60,807 nucleotides of DNA, taken from Nocardioides alcanivorans. Lineage in GTDB: Bacteria; Actinomycetota; Actinomycetes; Propionibacteriales; Nocardioidaceae. The notes below the pieces were generated by a model. That model was not told where the DNA came from, ran no database searches, and saw nothing but the letters and a program-made list of their open reading frames with translations. The DNA is taken from NCBI RefSeq assembly GCF_021555175.1, contig NZ_JAKGRW010000031.1:1-60807 (forward strand), read 5' to 3'. Position 1 is the stretch's first letter; every line of letters begins with the position of its first letter. This document shows positions 8,871-20,523 of the stretch, in pieces. A program made the translations under genes and the position numbers.

Positions 8871-10407
8871 TGGCAGGCCGGCGAGTACTGGTGGCCTGGT
8901 GCCCCGACTGGCCGGTGCTCTCCGCCATGGCCGAGGCCCAGGTGCCTCCCAGCCGTCCTGCTGCTGTGCTCTCCGGCAACCAGGTGAGCGCCTGCAACGA
9001 CGCTGCGCGTGCCGACAAGGTACGCCGGGGCATGCGTCGGCGCGATGCCCAGTCGCGTTGCCCCGACCTGCACATCCTGGCCGGCAACCCCGAGCGCGAG
9101 GCCCGTGACTTCGAGCCGGTGCTGGCCTGCCTCGAAGAGCTCAGCCCCGGCATCGCCGCACTCCGTCCCGGCCTGGCCGCGCTCCGTTCCCCCGCCCGCT
9201 ACTACGGCGGCGAACGCGAGGCGGCCGCAGTGATCTCCGAGAAGTTGGTCGGCATGGGCATCTGGGACTGCCGCTTCGGCATCGCCGACGACCTCTTCAC
9301 CGCCGAACAGGCCGCGCGGGCCGCCGAGCAGCAGGACAGTGCAGTGGTGCCGCCGGGCGGCTCGGCCGCGTTCCTGGCGCGGCTCGACGTGCGAGTGCTC
9401 GACGACCCCGAGACCACCGACCCGCTGCGCCGGCTGGGGATCCGCACGCTCGGCGACCTCGCCTCGCTGCCGAGTGTCGACGTACTCGCCCGCTTCGGTG
9501 CCTCCGGCGCGCGGCTGCACCGGCTGGCCCGGGGCGGCGACACCGACCGGCTCCGGGTGCGCCAGCCACCACCCGACCTGGTCTGCCAGGTCGACTTCGA
9601 ACCGCCGCTGGCCTCCGTCGAGTCGGTCGTCTTCAGCGTGCGGCGCACGGCAGAGCAGTTCGTGCACCAGATCGGCAGCCGCAACCTCGTCTGCACCCGG
9701 GTCCTCGTCGAGGCCGAGAGCGAAGGGCGGATCACCTCGTCACGCCTGTGGGTGCACGCGCGTTGGTTCCGCGCCAGCGACCTCCTCGACCGGGTGCACT
9801 GGCAGCTGAGCACCACCGGCGACCGTCAGGTCGGTCCGATCTCGTGCGTGCGCTTCGTCCCCGAGGCCGTCGAGGCCGACGTCGTGCATGCCGACGGGCT
9901 GTGGGGCAACGCCGACGCCTCCCAGGTCGAGCGTGGCGTGGCCCGGGTGCAGGCGCTGCTCGGCTTCGAGTCCGTGGTGCAGCCAGTGCTCCAGGGCGGC
10001 CGCTCCCCGGCGCTCGTCAGGCCCACGTGCCTTGGGGTGAACGCCCTCTCGGCCTGCGTCCCCGCGACCTCCCGTGGCCGGGCAGCATCCCGCCGCCCGC
10101 ACCGGCCCGGGTGCTTCCCCAACCGGTGCCGGCCGAGGTGCTCGACGGCGATGGCCGTCCCACGGCAGTCACCGAGCGCGGCGTGCTCACCGGCATCCCG
10201 GCACGTTTCCGTCCCTGCGCCACCGGCCGGGACGCCACACCGTGGGCGCAGGTCGCTGCCTGGGCCGGTCCTTGGCCCGTCGAGGAGACCTGGTGGGAGC
10301 CAGATGCCCGACCTCTCTCCCGCTTCCAGCTGGTCAGCGTCGACGGACACGCATGGTTGCTGACCTGCAGTGGCGACCAGTGGTGGACCGAGGCGAGCTA
10401 TGACTGA
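8870..10407 (+). CDS. imuB: ImuB, Y-family polymerase-like mutasome hub (frameshift in assembly)
   Basis: About 512 residues when repaired. It begins MAGRRVLVAWCPDWPVLSAM and carries Y-family palm/fingers/thumb features (AVLSGNQVSACNDAARADKV, LRSPARYYGGEREAA, LRRLGIRTLGDLASLPSVDV with the helix-hairpin-helix, then a little-finger region). The acidic catalytic residues of active Y polymerases are not in place (for example CPDW at the start), as expected for ImuB, which acts as an adaptor binding the beta clamp and DnaE2. The frame breaks around 10010-10025 and resumes as QAHVPWGERPLGLRPRDLPWP, ending WWTEASYD; one missing base explains this. It is coupled to imuA' and followed 24 bases later by dnaE2. 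Confidence 0.9.
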
Positions 10408-10431
10408 TCCCGTTCTCGCGAGGGGCACCTG

Positions 10432-13400
10432 ATGGGCTGGAGCAACCCGCCGGTTCCTTGGCGCGACCTCGAACGCAAGCTCTCCGGGCGCCCGCCCACC
10501 GCCCCGGACGACGGACCCGGGTCACGCAAGCGGACGACATACGCGCCACCGCCCGACGTGGTGCGCCCGACCGGCGAAGTGACGCCCTACGCCGAGCTGC
10601 ACGCGCACAGTCACTTCTCCTTCCTCGACGGGGCAAGCGGCCCACGGGAGCTGGTCGAGGAAGCGGTGCGGCTGGGGCTGCACGCGATCGCCCTGACCGA
10701 CCACGACGGCTTCGCCGGCACCCCGCTCTTCGCGGAGATCGCCGCCGAGCACGAGATGCACACCGTCCACGGCACCGAGCTGTCGTTGGGGCTGACCCGG
10801 CCGCAGAACGGCATCGCCGACCCCGAGGGTGACCACCTGCTGGTGCTGGCCCGTGACGTCACCGGCTACCACCGGCTGGCCGGCGCGATCACCGAGGCCA
10901 ACCTGCGTGGCGACGAGAAGGGGCGCCCGGTGCACGACCTCGACGAGCTCGCCGAGACCGGCCGCGGGCACTGGCTGGTGCTGACCGGCTGCCGCAAGGG
11001 TGCGGTACGGCGCGCGCTGCTGTCTGATGGCCCGGCTGCGGCGGCCGCGGCGTTGCGGGAGCTGGTGGAGCGGTTCGGAAGCGACAACGTGGTGGTGGAG
11101 CTGACCGACCACGGGCTGCCCCGCGACAGCAGCCACAACGACGTGCTCTTCGGGCTGGCCCGGGAGCTCGGCCTGCCTGCGGTGGCCACCGGCAACGTGC
11201 ACCACGCACGGCCCGACCAACACCGGTTGGCCACCGCGATGGCGGCACTGCGGGCCCGGCGCAGCGTCGCCGAGATGGACGGCTGGCTGCCACCGTGGGG
11301 TGGCGCGTGCCTGCGCTCGGGGGCGGAGATGGCAGCTCGGTTCGCCCGCTATCCCGGGGTCGTCGCCCAGAGCGTCACCATCGCCGACGAGATCGCCTTC
11401 GACCTGCGCAAGGCTTCACCCGACCTGCCCAAGCGCAACATTCCCGACGGCCACACCGCCACGACGTGGCTGCGCGAGCTCGTCGAGCGCGGGACCGCCG
11501 AGCGTTATCCCGCAGACCAGCACGACATCGACGCAGTCCGCAAGCGGATCGCCACCGAGATGGGCACGATCGAGCGCAAGGACTTCTCCGGCTACTTCGT
11601 GATCATGCACGACATCGTCGCCTTCGCGCGCTCGCGCGGGATCCTCTGCCAGGGCCGGGGCTCCGCGGCCAGCTCAGCGGTCTGCTACGCACTCGGGATC
11701 ACCTCGATCGACCCGGTCTTCTACAAGCTGCCCTTCGCCCGGTTCATCTCCGAGCACCGCGACGAGGAGCCCGACATCGACGTCGACTTCGACTCCGACC
11801 GCCGCGAGGAGGTGATCCAGTGGGTCTATGCGACCTACGGCCGACGCAACGCCGCCCAGGTCGCCAACGTGATCACCTACCGCCCCAAGCTGGCGGTGCG
11901 CGATGCCGCCAAGGCACTCGGCTACTCCCCGGGCAGCAGGATGCCTGGTCGAAGCAGATCTCCAGCTGGAGCCGGGTGCCGCACCCCGACGACGGCGACT
12001 GCGAGCACGACGTACCCGCTCCGGTGGTGGAGCTGGCCCAGTCGATGCTGGGCGCGCCACGACACCTGGGCATCCACTCCGGCGGGATGATCCTCACCGA
12101 GCAGCCGATCGGCGAGGTGTGCCCGATCGAGCGCGCTCGGATGGAGAAGCGCACGGTGCTGCAGTGGGACAAGGACGCCTGCGAGTGGATGGGGTTGGTG
12201 AAGTTCGACCTGCTCGGGCTGGGCATGCTCTCCGCGCTCGACCACATGATGACGATCGCGGCGACCCACCTGGGCGAGCAGTGGACGCTGGCGACGCTGC
12301 CCAAGGAGGAGCCGGCGGTCTACGACATGCTCTGCCGCGGTGACTCGGTCGGCGTCTTCCAGGTCGAGAGCCGTGCGCAGATCGGCACCCTGCCGCGACT
12401 GCGCCCGCGGGAGTTCTACGACCTGGCCGTCGAGATCGCGCTCATCCGCCCCGGGCCGATCCAAGGGGGCGCCGTCCACCCCTACATCCGCCGGGCGACC
12501 GGGCGGGACCCGGTCGAGTTCGACCACCCCGAGTTGCGCCCGGTGCTGGAGCGCACCTTGGGCGTCCCGCTCTTCCAGGAGCAGCTGATGGACATGGCGC
12601 GGGTGCTCGGCGACTGCACCGAGGACGAGGCCGACCTGCTGCGCCGGGCGATGGGCTCCAAGCGCGGGATCGAGCGGATCGAGAGCATCAAGGAGAAGCT
12701 CTTCAAGGGGATGAAGAAGCGGGGCCTGGTCGGCGAGAAGGCCGACGCGATCTATGCCAAGATCCTCTCCTTCGCCAACTTCGGCTTCGCCGAGAGCCAC
12801 GCGCTCTCCTTCGCCAAGCTCGTCTATGCCAGCTCCTGGTGCCGCCTGCACTATCCGGCGGCGTTCCTGGCCGCGTTGCTGCGCGCCCAGCCGATGGGGT
12901 TCTACTCCCCGCAGTCGCTGGTGCACGACGCCCGGCGCCACGGGATCGAGGTGCGCGGCCCCGACATCGTCTTCTCCGCCGCCACCGCCGACCTGGAGCT
13001 GATCGGGGTCCCCGGGCCCGTGGGCCGCGATGCCTGTCTGCTCGATCATCCGGAGCGGACCGAGTTCGTCGAAGGCACCCCCGACCCGACGCCGGAGCAC
13101 CGGCGCGACACGTCGTACGCCGTACGGCTGGGGTTGGACTCGGTGCGGGGCATCGGCCGCGACGTGGCCAAGCGGATCGTGGCGGCCCGAGCCGAGCGTC
13201 CGTTCACCGACATGGTCGACCTCGCCCGCCGGGCCGGGCTCGAGCGCCGCCAGCTGGAGGCGCTCGCGACCGCCGATGCCCTGGCCGGCTTCCAGATGAC
13301 CCGGCGGGAGGCACTGTGGCAGGCGGGGTACGTCGAGCACGAGGGTCACCTCCCCGGCAGTGGACCCCGGCCATCGGCTCCGGCACTTCCTGCGATGACA

Positions 13401-13835
13401 CCGACCGAGGAGACCCTGGCCGACCTGTGGGCGACCTCGATCACCCCGGAGTCACACCCGTTCACGCACCTGCGGGCGCAGCTCTCCTCCGCGGGCGTGT
13501 TCGCGGTGACCGAACTGGCCACCGTCGAGCCGGGACGTCGGATCCGAGTCGCCGGGCTGATCACCCACCGGCAACGCCCCAGCACCGCCGGTGGGGTCAC
13601 CTTCCTCAACCTGGAGGACGAGACCGGCATGCTCAACGTGGTCTGCAGCGCCGGTGTCTGGCAACGCCACCGCCAGGTCGCCCGCACTGCGGCCACCATG
13701 GTCATCCGCGGCATCCTCGAACGCCAGGACGGTGTCACCAACCTGGTCGCCGACCAGCTCCTCACCCTCGCCGACGTGTCACCCGCAGCCGACCGGGCCC
13801 TGGCCACCCGCCACCGTTCGCGCGACTTCCGCTGA
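10432..13835 (+). CDS. dnaE2: Error-prone DNA polymerase III alpha subunit DnaE2 (frameshift in assembly)
   Basis: C-family polymerase for translesion synthesis, about 1134 residues when repaired. In order: PHP domain ([25 protein letters not shown]), polymerase core with catalytic aspartates in PDIDVDFD (from residue 447), [18 protein letters not shown], the fingers region [13 protein letters not shown], helix-hairpin-helix ([16 protein letters not shown]), and a C-terminal OB fold ([14 protein letters not shown]). The frame breaks at GGG 11931-11933; one more G joins GYSPG to [12 protein letters not shown]. It is the last gene of the SOS-regulated cassette and depends on ImuA' and ImuB. The family difference from DnaE1 is supported by length, the ImuB partner and the LexA box. 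Confidence 0.95.
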
Positions 13836-13838
13836 CGC

Positions 13839-13930
13839 GCCTTTCTCCTGGATAGTCCCGGACAAACTTGTAGCCAAACCGCGGGCGGACTACAAGTTCG
13901 TCCGGGACTATCCGGCTTTGGCCTTTCTCC
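13839..13930. repeat. 24-bp inverted repeat with flanking 10-bp direct repeats
   Basis: Arms 13850-13873 and 13890-13913 are reverse complements over 24 bases with one mismatch, separated by 16 bases. The decamer GCCTTTCTCC occurs on both sides (13839-13848 and 13921-13930). There is no T tract. It lies between dnaE2 and the GH3 gene, both on the + strand. It could be a strong transcriptional insulator, a structured RNA, or a small non-autonomous element; the direct repeats do not abut the arms symmetrically (1 and 7 bases away). Confidence 0.7.
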
Positions 13931-13982
13931 CACGACTGCTCACCTCAAGACAACGGCCGGCTGCGCTGGCACAGTGACGCCC

Positions 13983-16225
13983 ATGAGCGATGTCCACCCC
14001 GTCATCTCCCTGCCGCTGGCCGAGAAGGCCTCCCTGCTGTCCGGCCAGGACTTCTGGCACACCGAGGCCGTCACCGGCGTCCCCTCGGTGATGTTGACCG
14101 ACGGGCCACACGGCCTGCGCAAGCAGGCTGGCGACGGAGACCACCTCGGCCTGGGTGACAGCAACCCGGCCACCTGCTTCCCACCGGCCGTCGCGCTCGG
14201 CTCCTCCTTCGATCCAGCGCTGGTCGAGGAGGTCGGGGCGATGATCGGCGCGGAGGCGCGCGCCGAGGACGTGGCCGTCGTTCTCGGGCCAGGCATCAAC
14301 CTCAAGCGCTCGCTGCTGTGCGGGCGCAACTTCGAGTACTTCTCCGAGGACCCCTTCCTCACCGGGCTGCTGGGCACCGCATGGGTGCGCGGTGTGCAGT
14401 CGCAGGGCGTGGGGGCCTCGCTCAAGCACTTCGCCGCCAACAACCAGGAACACGATCGGCTGCGGGTCAGCGCCGACATCGACGAACGGCCACTTCGCGA
14501 GCTCTACCTGCGGGCGTTCGAGCGGGTCGTGCGCGACGCCGACCCGTGGACGGTGATGTGCTCCTACAACGCCGTCAACGGCGTGCTCGCCTCCGAGAAC
14601 CCGTGGCTGCTCACCGAGGTGCTGCGCGACGAGTGGGGGTACGACGGCCTGGTCGTCTCCGACTGGGGTGCGGTACGCGACCGGGTCACCGCGCTCGCAG
14701 CTGGTCTCGACCTGCAGATGCCTGGAGACGGTGGCTCGAGCGATGCCGAGGTGGTGGCAGCCGTCGAGAGTGGTGGCCTCGACGAGTCGGTGGTCGATCG
14801 CGCTGCCGGCCGCGTGGCTGCGATGGTCTCGCACGCAACCGAAGGCGCGGCCGCCCATCCTGCCCGTGACCCAGCCGCACTCCACGCCGAGCACCACGAC
14901 GCCGCCCGACGGATCGCCGCACACTGCGTGGTGCTGCTGCGCAACGAGGCGGTGGGCAGCGAGGCGGCGAGCAAGGAGGCGCTGCTGCCGTTGCGCGCCG
15001 ACGCTCGAGTCGCCGTGATCGGCGAATTCGCGCGCACCCCGCGCCATCAAGGCGCCGGGAGCTCCCGGATCAACCCGACGCGACTGGACTCGGCACTGGA
15101 GGAGCTGCGCCGCTTCCATCCCGACCTGACCTTCACCGGCGACGACCCGGCGGCGGCATCGGCCGCAGCCGCCGCGGCAGAGGTCGCCGTGCTCTTCCTG
15201 GGGCTTCCTCCGAGGCGGAGTCCGAGGGCTTCGACCGCACCACCCTCGACCTGCCCGTCGAACAGATCGATCTGCTCACCGCCGTGCTCACCGCACAGCC
15301 CCACACCGTCGTGGTGCTCTCCGCCGGCGGCGTGGTCTCCCTGCCCTTCACCGACCGGCTGCCGGCCCTGCTGCAGGCCTCGCTGCTCGGTCAGGCGGGC
15401 GGCGGCGCCATCGCCGACGTGCTCACCGGGCGGGTCAACCCGTCCGGCCGACTGGCCGAGACCGTGCCAGTGCGGCTGGCCGACTCTCCCGCCTTCCTCG
15501 ACTTCCCGGGCGAGCGCGGCCGTGTTCGTTACGGCGAGGGAGTCTTCGTCGGCCACCGCTGGTACGACGCCCGCAACCTCCCGGTGGCCTTCCCCTTCGG
15601 GCACGGGCTTTCCTACACGAGCTTCGACCACACCGACCTGGTCGTGCAGGGACGTCCCGACGGGCTGGTGGTGGAGGTGACGGTCACCAACACCGGTGCC
15701 GTGGCGGGCCGTGAGGTCGTGCAGGTCTACATCGGCAAGCATGCCTCCGAGATCGCCCGTCCGCCCCGTGAGCTGGCAGGGGTTGCCGTGGTGGAGCTCG
15801 CCGCCGGGGAGCGCCGGGTGGTGAGTGTCGACGTACCGCTGCATGCTGTGGCGAAGTGGTTCACCGGGCACGGCTGGGCGGTCGAGTCCGGCGAGCACAC
15901 GATCGAGGTGGGCTCCTCCAGCCGCGACATCCGCCAGCGCACGTCGGTCTCGCTGCAGGGGCCCGACCTGCGCCCGATGCTGCACCTCGAGTCGACGATC
16001 GGTGAAGTGCTCGCCGACCCGGTCGCCGGTCCACTGCTCGCCGCCGGTCTCGCCGAGCTCACGCCGGACGACGAGGCAGACGTCGAAGGCATGGGTCAGA
16101 TGCTGATGAGCTTCCCCATCGGACGCGTGCTCGGCATGGCCGGCGGGGCCGTCAGCACGGCCGACGTCGAGGCGTTGCTCGAAGCCGCCAACCACGCCCG
16201 TCGAGAAGACACCCGCGCGACCTGA
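13983..16225 (+). CDS. Glycoside hydrolase family 3 beta-glucosidase (frameshift in assembly)
   Basis: Cytoplasmic (no signal peptide) GH3 enzyme of about 747 residues when repaired, likely cleaving terminal beta-linked glucose or related sugars. The N-terminal barrel shows MLTDGPHGLRKQ, GPGINLKRSLLCGRNFEYFS, SLKHFAANNQE and the nucleophile Asp in GLVVSDWGAV. The second domain has the ESEGFDR acid/base segment, the PSGRLAETVP strand and FPFGHGLSYTSF, followed by a fibronectin-III-like C-terminal domain (VTVTNTGAVAGREVVQVYI). The frame breaks within 15201-15210 just before SEAESEGFDR; one missing base explains it. ATG 13983 is preferred, with an in-frame GTG at 13974 possible. The extra 70-residue C-terminal tail is unusual. 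Confidence 0.92.
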
Positions 16226-16271
16226 GCCACCGTCCGGGCGACCTCGGCAGCGATCCGGGCGGCCTCGGCGG

Positions 16272-17443
16272 TCAGGGGTGAGCACCTCGAAGGTCATGCC
16301 GGCGGCCTGGAGACGGGTGAGGAGGTTCTGGCCCATGGCAGCCGCAGTGGTGACCTGTCCGCTGGTGACCGGGTTCGTGTCGAAGGCGAGGCAGAGCGCG
16401 GACTCGGCTAGCATCTTGGCCGTCTCGGTGTAGCCCGGGTCGCCCCCACTGACGCGGGTGTGCGTCGTACGTCCGTCGGCCTCGACCACGAAGTCGACGG
16501 TGAACCACGACCGGCGGCGACGCTCCGGCGACGGGCCCTCGCCCTGCGGGACCTTGCTCTTCAGCAGGTTGCGCAACGGCCCGACCTGCGCGCCCAGCGC
16601 CAACGCGCCCGCACCGACCGAGCCGCCCACGGCGTAGCGCAGCGTCTTGGTGCCCGCGAAGTGCGAATAGCGGAACTCCGGACCGTACGACGCCAACGCG
16701 GCTCCGCTCCGGACCACCACCTGGGGATCGATGGTCGGCAGCGGCAGCAGGTAGTAACCCAGCAACGGGTCACGGCCCGGCTTGGCGGCGACCGCCCGGC
16801 TGCTGCGACCGACCGGCTTCGCCTCCTTGCGGCGGCGCTCGGAGTGGGCGGCCTTCATCTGGCGAGCCCGCGAGAACGCACCCAACGCCGAGTGGAAGGT
16901 GCCCCCGGAGAAGGTCGCGTTGCTGCGCACCACCCCACGGATCGTCACCGGCACCGACGAGTCGACGTGCTGCATGGCATGGAAGACCCCGATGTCGTGG
17001 GGGATCGAGTCGAAGCCGCACGAGTGCACCAGCCGCGTACCGTTGGCTGCCGCTGTCGCATGGTGGCGCAGCCACATCTGGTCGACGAACTCCGGCTCCC
17101 CGGTGAGGTCGACGTAGTCGGTACCGGTCGCGGCACAGGCAGCGACCAACGGCTCACCCAGCTCCACGTAGGGCCCGACGGTGGTGATCACGACCTTGCC
17201 GCGTGAGACGACCTTCTCCAACTCCGCCTGGTCGGCCGCGTCGGCGACCACCAGTTCCATCGCCTCGAGTCGGGGGTCGATCGCCGCCAACGACTCACGC
17301 ACCTTCTCCAGCTTGGCGAGGTTGCGCCCCGCGATCGCCCAGCGCAACCGTGCCGGAGCATGCCGAGCGAGGTACTCCGCGGTCAGTCCGCCGGTGAAAC
17401 CGGTGGCACCGAAGAGGACGATGTCGAGTTCGCGTTCCGCCAT
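16272..17443 (-). CDS. Saccharopine dehydrogenase-like / trans-acting enoyl reductase family protein
   Basis: About 390 residues. The start MAERELDIVLFGATGFTGGL carries the dinucleotide-binding GATGFTG motif, followed by AGRNLAKLEKV, VVITTVGPYVELGEPLVAA, TDYVDLTGEPEFV and SCGFDSIPHDIGV, the pattern of the saccharopine-dehydrogenase-like family that in mycobacteria includes trans-acting enoyl reductases for phenolic lipids. The C-terminus reads AAAMGQNLLTRLQAAGMTFEVL. The true stop is unclear: the frame runs on antisense through the GH3 gene, so a single-base error near CACCCC (around 16272-16280) is likely. I end it at the nearest plausible stop. Its substrate in this organism is unknown. Confidence 0.75.
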
Positions 17444-17511
17444 GCACCCATGCTGCCCCATCGGGTGAAGTCACGGCGGAACCGACGGGAGACTTCTCGC
17501 GTCCTACCCCC

Positions 17512-19424
17512 ATGACCTCCTCCAGCAAGGCCCCCTTCGCCGTGGCCACCCTCTCCCTGTTGCTCCTCGGCGGTGCCATCGCCACCGCTGCCGTCCTGCA
17601 CCAGCCACCCGCCACCGATGGGGAGGCCGCGGGCCCCGGTCCCGGCGGCAGCCCCGGGCTGAGCGTCTCGGCCTCACCCGGCCGACTCACTGCCGCTGAC
17701 TCCTGTGACGACCTGCTCACGACGTTCCACGACCTGGGCAGCAGGGCCGTCGGCGAGTGGGGGTGGCGCTATGGCGGTTACTACAGCTTCGCGGACGACA
17801 TGGCCAGCTTGAACCGCGCCGAAGCCTCCATCCCGGCTGACGGCGCCCACCGAACCGCCGAGCAGACCAACAGCGACACCGGCACCAACGTGCAGGAGGT
17901 CGGCATCGACGAACCCGACGTGGCCAAGACCGACGGGACGATCCTGGTGCGGGTCGACCGCCGCACACTGACGACGTACGACGTCTCCGGCGCCCAGGTG
18001 CGTCGGCTCGGCTCCCTGAAGCTCCCCGGGCGGCTCGGCAACACCGAGGTGCTGCTGCACGGCGACCGGGCCCTCGTCATCGGTCAGGTGTGGGGCCGCA
18101 GCAACGGGAGCTCGACGCGGCTGATCGGGATCGATCTCACGGCCCCAGCCACTCCCGGGGTCTCCGACGTGCACGAGTTCGACGGCGATCTGCTCTCGGC
18201 CCGGCTCACCGGTGGCGACGTCCGGATCGTCACCTCACGAGGTCTGCCCGAACTCGACTTCGTGCACCCGACCCGCAACCGAACCCGCAAGGAGGCACGA
18301 CGGGAGAACCGCCGGATCGTCCGGGAGAGCACGATCGACGACTGGCTGCCGCAGGTCACCGACGACGGCACTGGGAAGGCGCTGCTCGACTGCGGCGCCG
18401 TCAACGTGCCGGAGGATGAGGCCGCGCCGGGCGTGCTCAGCGTCGTGGGCTTCCCGATCGGTGACCCCGTCGACCGTGACGTCACCGCGGTGCTCACCGA
18501 CTCCCAGATCGTCTACACCTCCCCCGACCGGCTCTATCTGGCCACCAACGGATGGGGCTGCTGCGGCAATCCGTTCATCGACCGCATCGGCGGGGGCGGT
18601 TCCTTCGGCGGCAACACCGACCTGCACGCCTTCACCCTCTCGGGCACGGAGGCGATCTATGCCGCCACCGGTCGGCTCAAGGGCACCGTGGCCGACCGCT
18701 GGTCACTCGACTCCGTCGACGGCGTGCTCCGGGTCGCCCTGGCGGTGCCGGCCGCCAAGGAGGACGGGAAGCGCATGAAGGCCCACAACGCCGTGGTGAC
18801 CATGAAGCAGGTCGGCGGTCTCCTCGAGGAGGCCGGCCGCGTCGACGGCCTCGGGGTGAACGAAGACATCCAGTCGGTGCGCTGGTTCGACGACTTCGCC
18901 GTCGTGGTGACGTTCCGCCAGGTCGACCCGCTCTATGCGATCGATCTCTCCGACCAGGAGGACCCGCAGCTCCTCGGCGAGCTCAAGATCCCCGGCTTCT
19001 CCTCCTACCTGCACCCGATCGGGGAGGACCGACTGCTCGGCATCGGCACCGACGCGAACAAGCGCGGCCGCAGCCTGGGCGGCCAGGCCAGCACCTTCGA
19101 CGTCTCGGACCCCAGCGCGCCCACCCAGGTCGACAAGGTCACCTACGGCCGCAACACCGAGATGCTCGCCAGCTGGGAGCCGCGTCAGTTCACCTGGCTG
19201 CCCGAGCGGGAGACGGCGTTGACGCCGGTGCTGGACTACAGCCGCAACGGCACGGGCAAGTTCTCGCTCGCCGTGCTCGAGGTCTCCCCGAGGGCACCCT
19301 CACCGAACACCAAGTGCCGGTCTCCGGCGGCTGGACCATCCAGTCCGGTCTGCGCACACTGCCGCTGCCCGATGGCCGCGTGGTGCTCAGCAGCGGCAAG
19401 GAGAACCGGTTCCTCGACTGGTGA
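17512..19424 (+). CDS. Secreted beta-propeller domain protein (frameshift in assembly)
   Basis: About 637 residues when repaired. An N-terminal hydrophobic segment (VATLSLLLLGGAIATAAVL) is a signal peptide or anchor. The body matches the secreted beta-propeller family (Pfam Beta_propel type): TNVQEVGIDEPDVAKTDGT, then repeated blade-like strands (YDVSGAQVRRLGSLKLPG, FAVVVTFRQVDPLYAIDLSD, FSSYLHPIGEDRLLGIG), ending GRVVLSSGKENRFLDW. These proteins are probably surface scaffolds; no enzyme activity is known to me. The frame breaks at CCCC 19286-19289; one more C joins LEVS to PEGTLTEHQVPVSGG. It is divergent from the enoyl-reductase-like gene. Confidence 0.87.
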
Positions 19425-19454
19425 GACCGGCCCAGGGCGGCCCGGGCCCGGGAC

Positions 19455-19727
19455 TCAGCTGGCGGCGTACCGCTTGGCTGCCCGGGCTCGCGCCTTGGCC
19501 GCCTCGACCTCGCGGTCCTTGGGCGGCGCAGTCGTGACCAGATCAGCGAGCAGATGCTCGGTCACGTGGGCGATCTCGGCGACGGCCCGGTCGAAGGCCG
19601 CCTGATTGGCAGCCGACGGTCTGGTCGCGCCGCTCACCTTGCGCACGTACTGCAGTGCGGCAGCCGTCACCTCGTCAGCGGTGGCAGGCGGCTCGAAGTT
19701 GTTGAGCGGGCGGATGTTGCGGCACAT
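19455..19727 (-). CDS. DUF2277 family protein
   Basis: A 90-residue protein beginning MCRNIRPLNNFEPPATADEV, a very characteristic start for DUF2277, then AALQYVRKVSGATRPS and a basic tail (AKARARAAKRYAAS). No enzymatic function is assigned to the family. The ATG at 19725-19727 has GGAGGG upstream and matches the conserved family start; the frame is open further upstream but without support. Confidence 0.9.
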   Translation of the reverse strand: MCRNIRPLNNFEPPATADEVTAAALQYVRKVSGATRPSAANQAAFDRAVAEIAHVTEHLLADLVTTAPPKDREVEAAKARARAAKRYAAS

Positions 19728-19796
19728 GCCCTCCACCGTACGCCGAGATGGGCCACGGCCCACCGGCGTACGGCGGCTCGTCGAGACGCCGGGCGA

Positions 19797-20480
19797 TCAG
19801 GCGCGGACGAAGATGTGGTCCGCGGCCTCGGGGACGATCTCGGCGGTCTCGCCACCCGAGCCCAGCAGCACCCCGTCGGCGGTGGCGATGGCGACCACGG
19901 ACTGGTCGGGCATCGCACCCACGCGGCGCAACGCGCTCATGAGGAGCTCGTCCTTCTGCATCTCCTCGGAGATGCGGCGCACGAGCACCCGCTGCTCGGT
20001 GTTGGTGGCGATCTCGGAGAGGGCCACGACGCCTTCGCGGAAGTCCTCGGCTGCCGGGGTCTGCCCCAACTCGGCGAGTCCGGGGATGGGGTTGCCGTAG
20101 GGCGACTCGGTCGGGTGGTCGAGCAACTCGATGAGCCGGCGCTCGACGTTCTCCGACATCACGTGCTCCCAACGGCACGCCTCGGCGTGCACGAGCTCCC
20201 AGTCGAGCCCGATGACGTCGGTCAGCAGCCGCTCGGCCAGACGATGCTTGCGCATGACGCGCGTCGCGAGGCGTTGGCCCTCGTCGGTGAGCTCCAGGTG
20301 ACGGTCGCCCTCGACGGTCAGCAGACCGTCGCGCTCCATCCTGGCAACGGTCTGGGACACGGTGGGTCCACTCTGGTGCAGGCGCTCGGCGATACGGGCC
20401 CGCAACGGCACGATTCCCTCCTCCACGAGCTCATAGATCGTGCGGAGGTACATCTCGGTGGTGTCGATCAGGTCGCTCAC
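19797..20480 (-). CDS. ideR: Iron-dependent repressor, IdeR/DtxR family
   Basis: About 227 residues. The winged-helix DNA-binding domain is intact (LIDTTEMYLRTIYELVEEG, RIAERLHQSGPTVSQTVARM, GDRHLELTDEGQ), followed by the metal-binding dimerisation domain (HRLAERLLTDVIGLDWELVH, EACRWEHVMSENVERR) with the Cys, Glu and His ligands typical of IdeR, and an SH3-like C-terminal domain. With Fe(II) such proteins repress siderophore and iron-uptake genes. The GTG at 20478-20480 matches the family start; GGAGGGG directly abuts it, so a leaderless transcript or the ATG just upstream (MGHNGG) is possible. It is divergent from the thioesterase-like gene with 43 bases between starts. The symbol is by family only. 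Confidence 0.9.
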   Translation of the reverse strand: MSDLIDTTEMYLRTIYELVEEGIVPLRARIAERLHQSGPTVSQTVARMERDGLLTVEGDRHLELTDEGQRLATRVMRKHRLAERLLTDVIGLDWELVHAEACRWEHVMSENVERRLIELLDHPTESPYGNPIPGLAELGQTPAAEDFREGVVALSEIATNTEQRVLVRRISEEMQKDELLMSALRRVGAMPDQSVVAIATADGVLLGSGGETAEIVPEAADHIFVRA

Positions 20481-20523
20481 CCCTCCATTGTGGCCCATCG
20501 AGGCGAATGGAGAGGATGTGGGC

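Noticed and set aside
15047..17461. An 804-residue minus-strand protein extending the enoyl-reductase-like gene
   Set aside because: The part beyond about 16272 is antisense to the GH3 gene and has no family similarity; a one-base error near the true stop is more likely.
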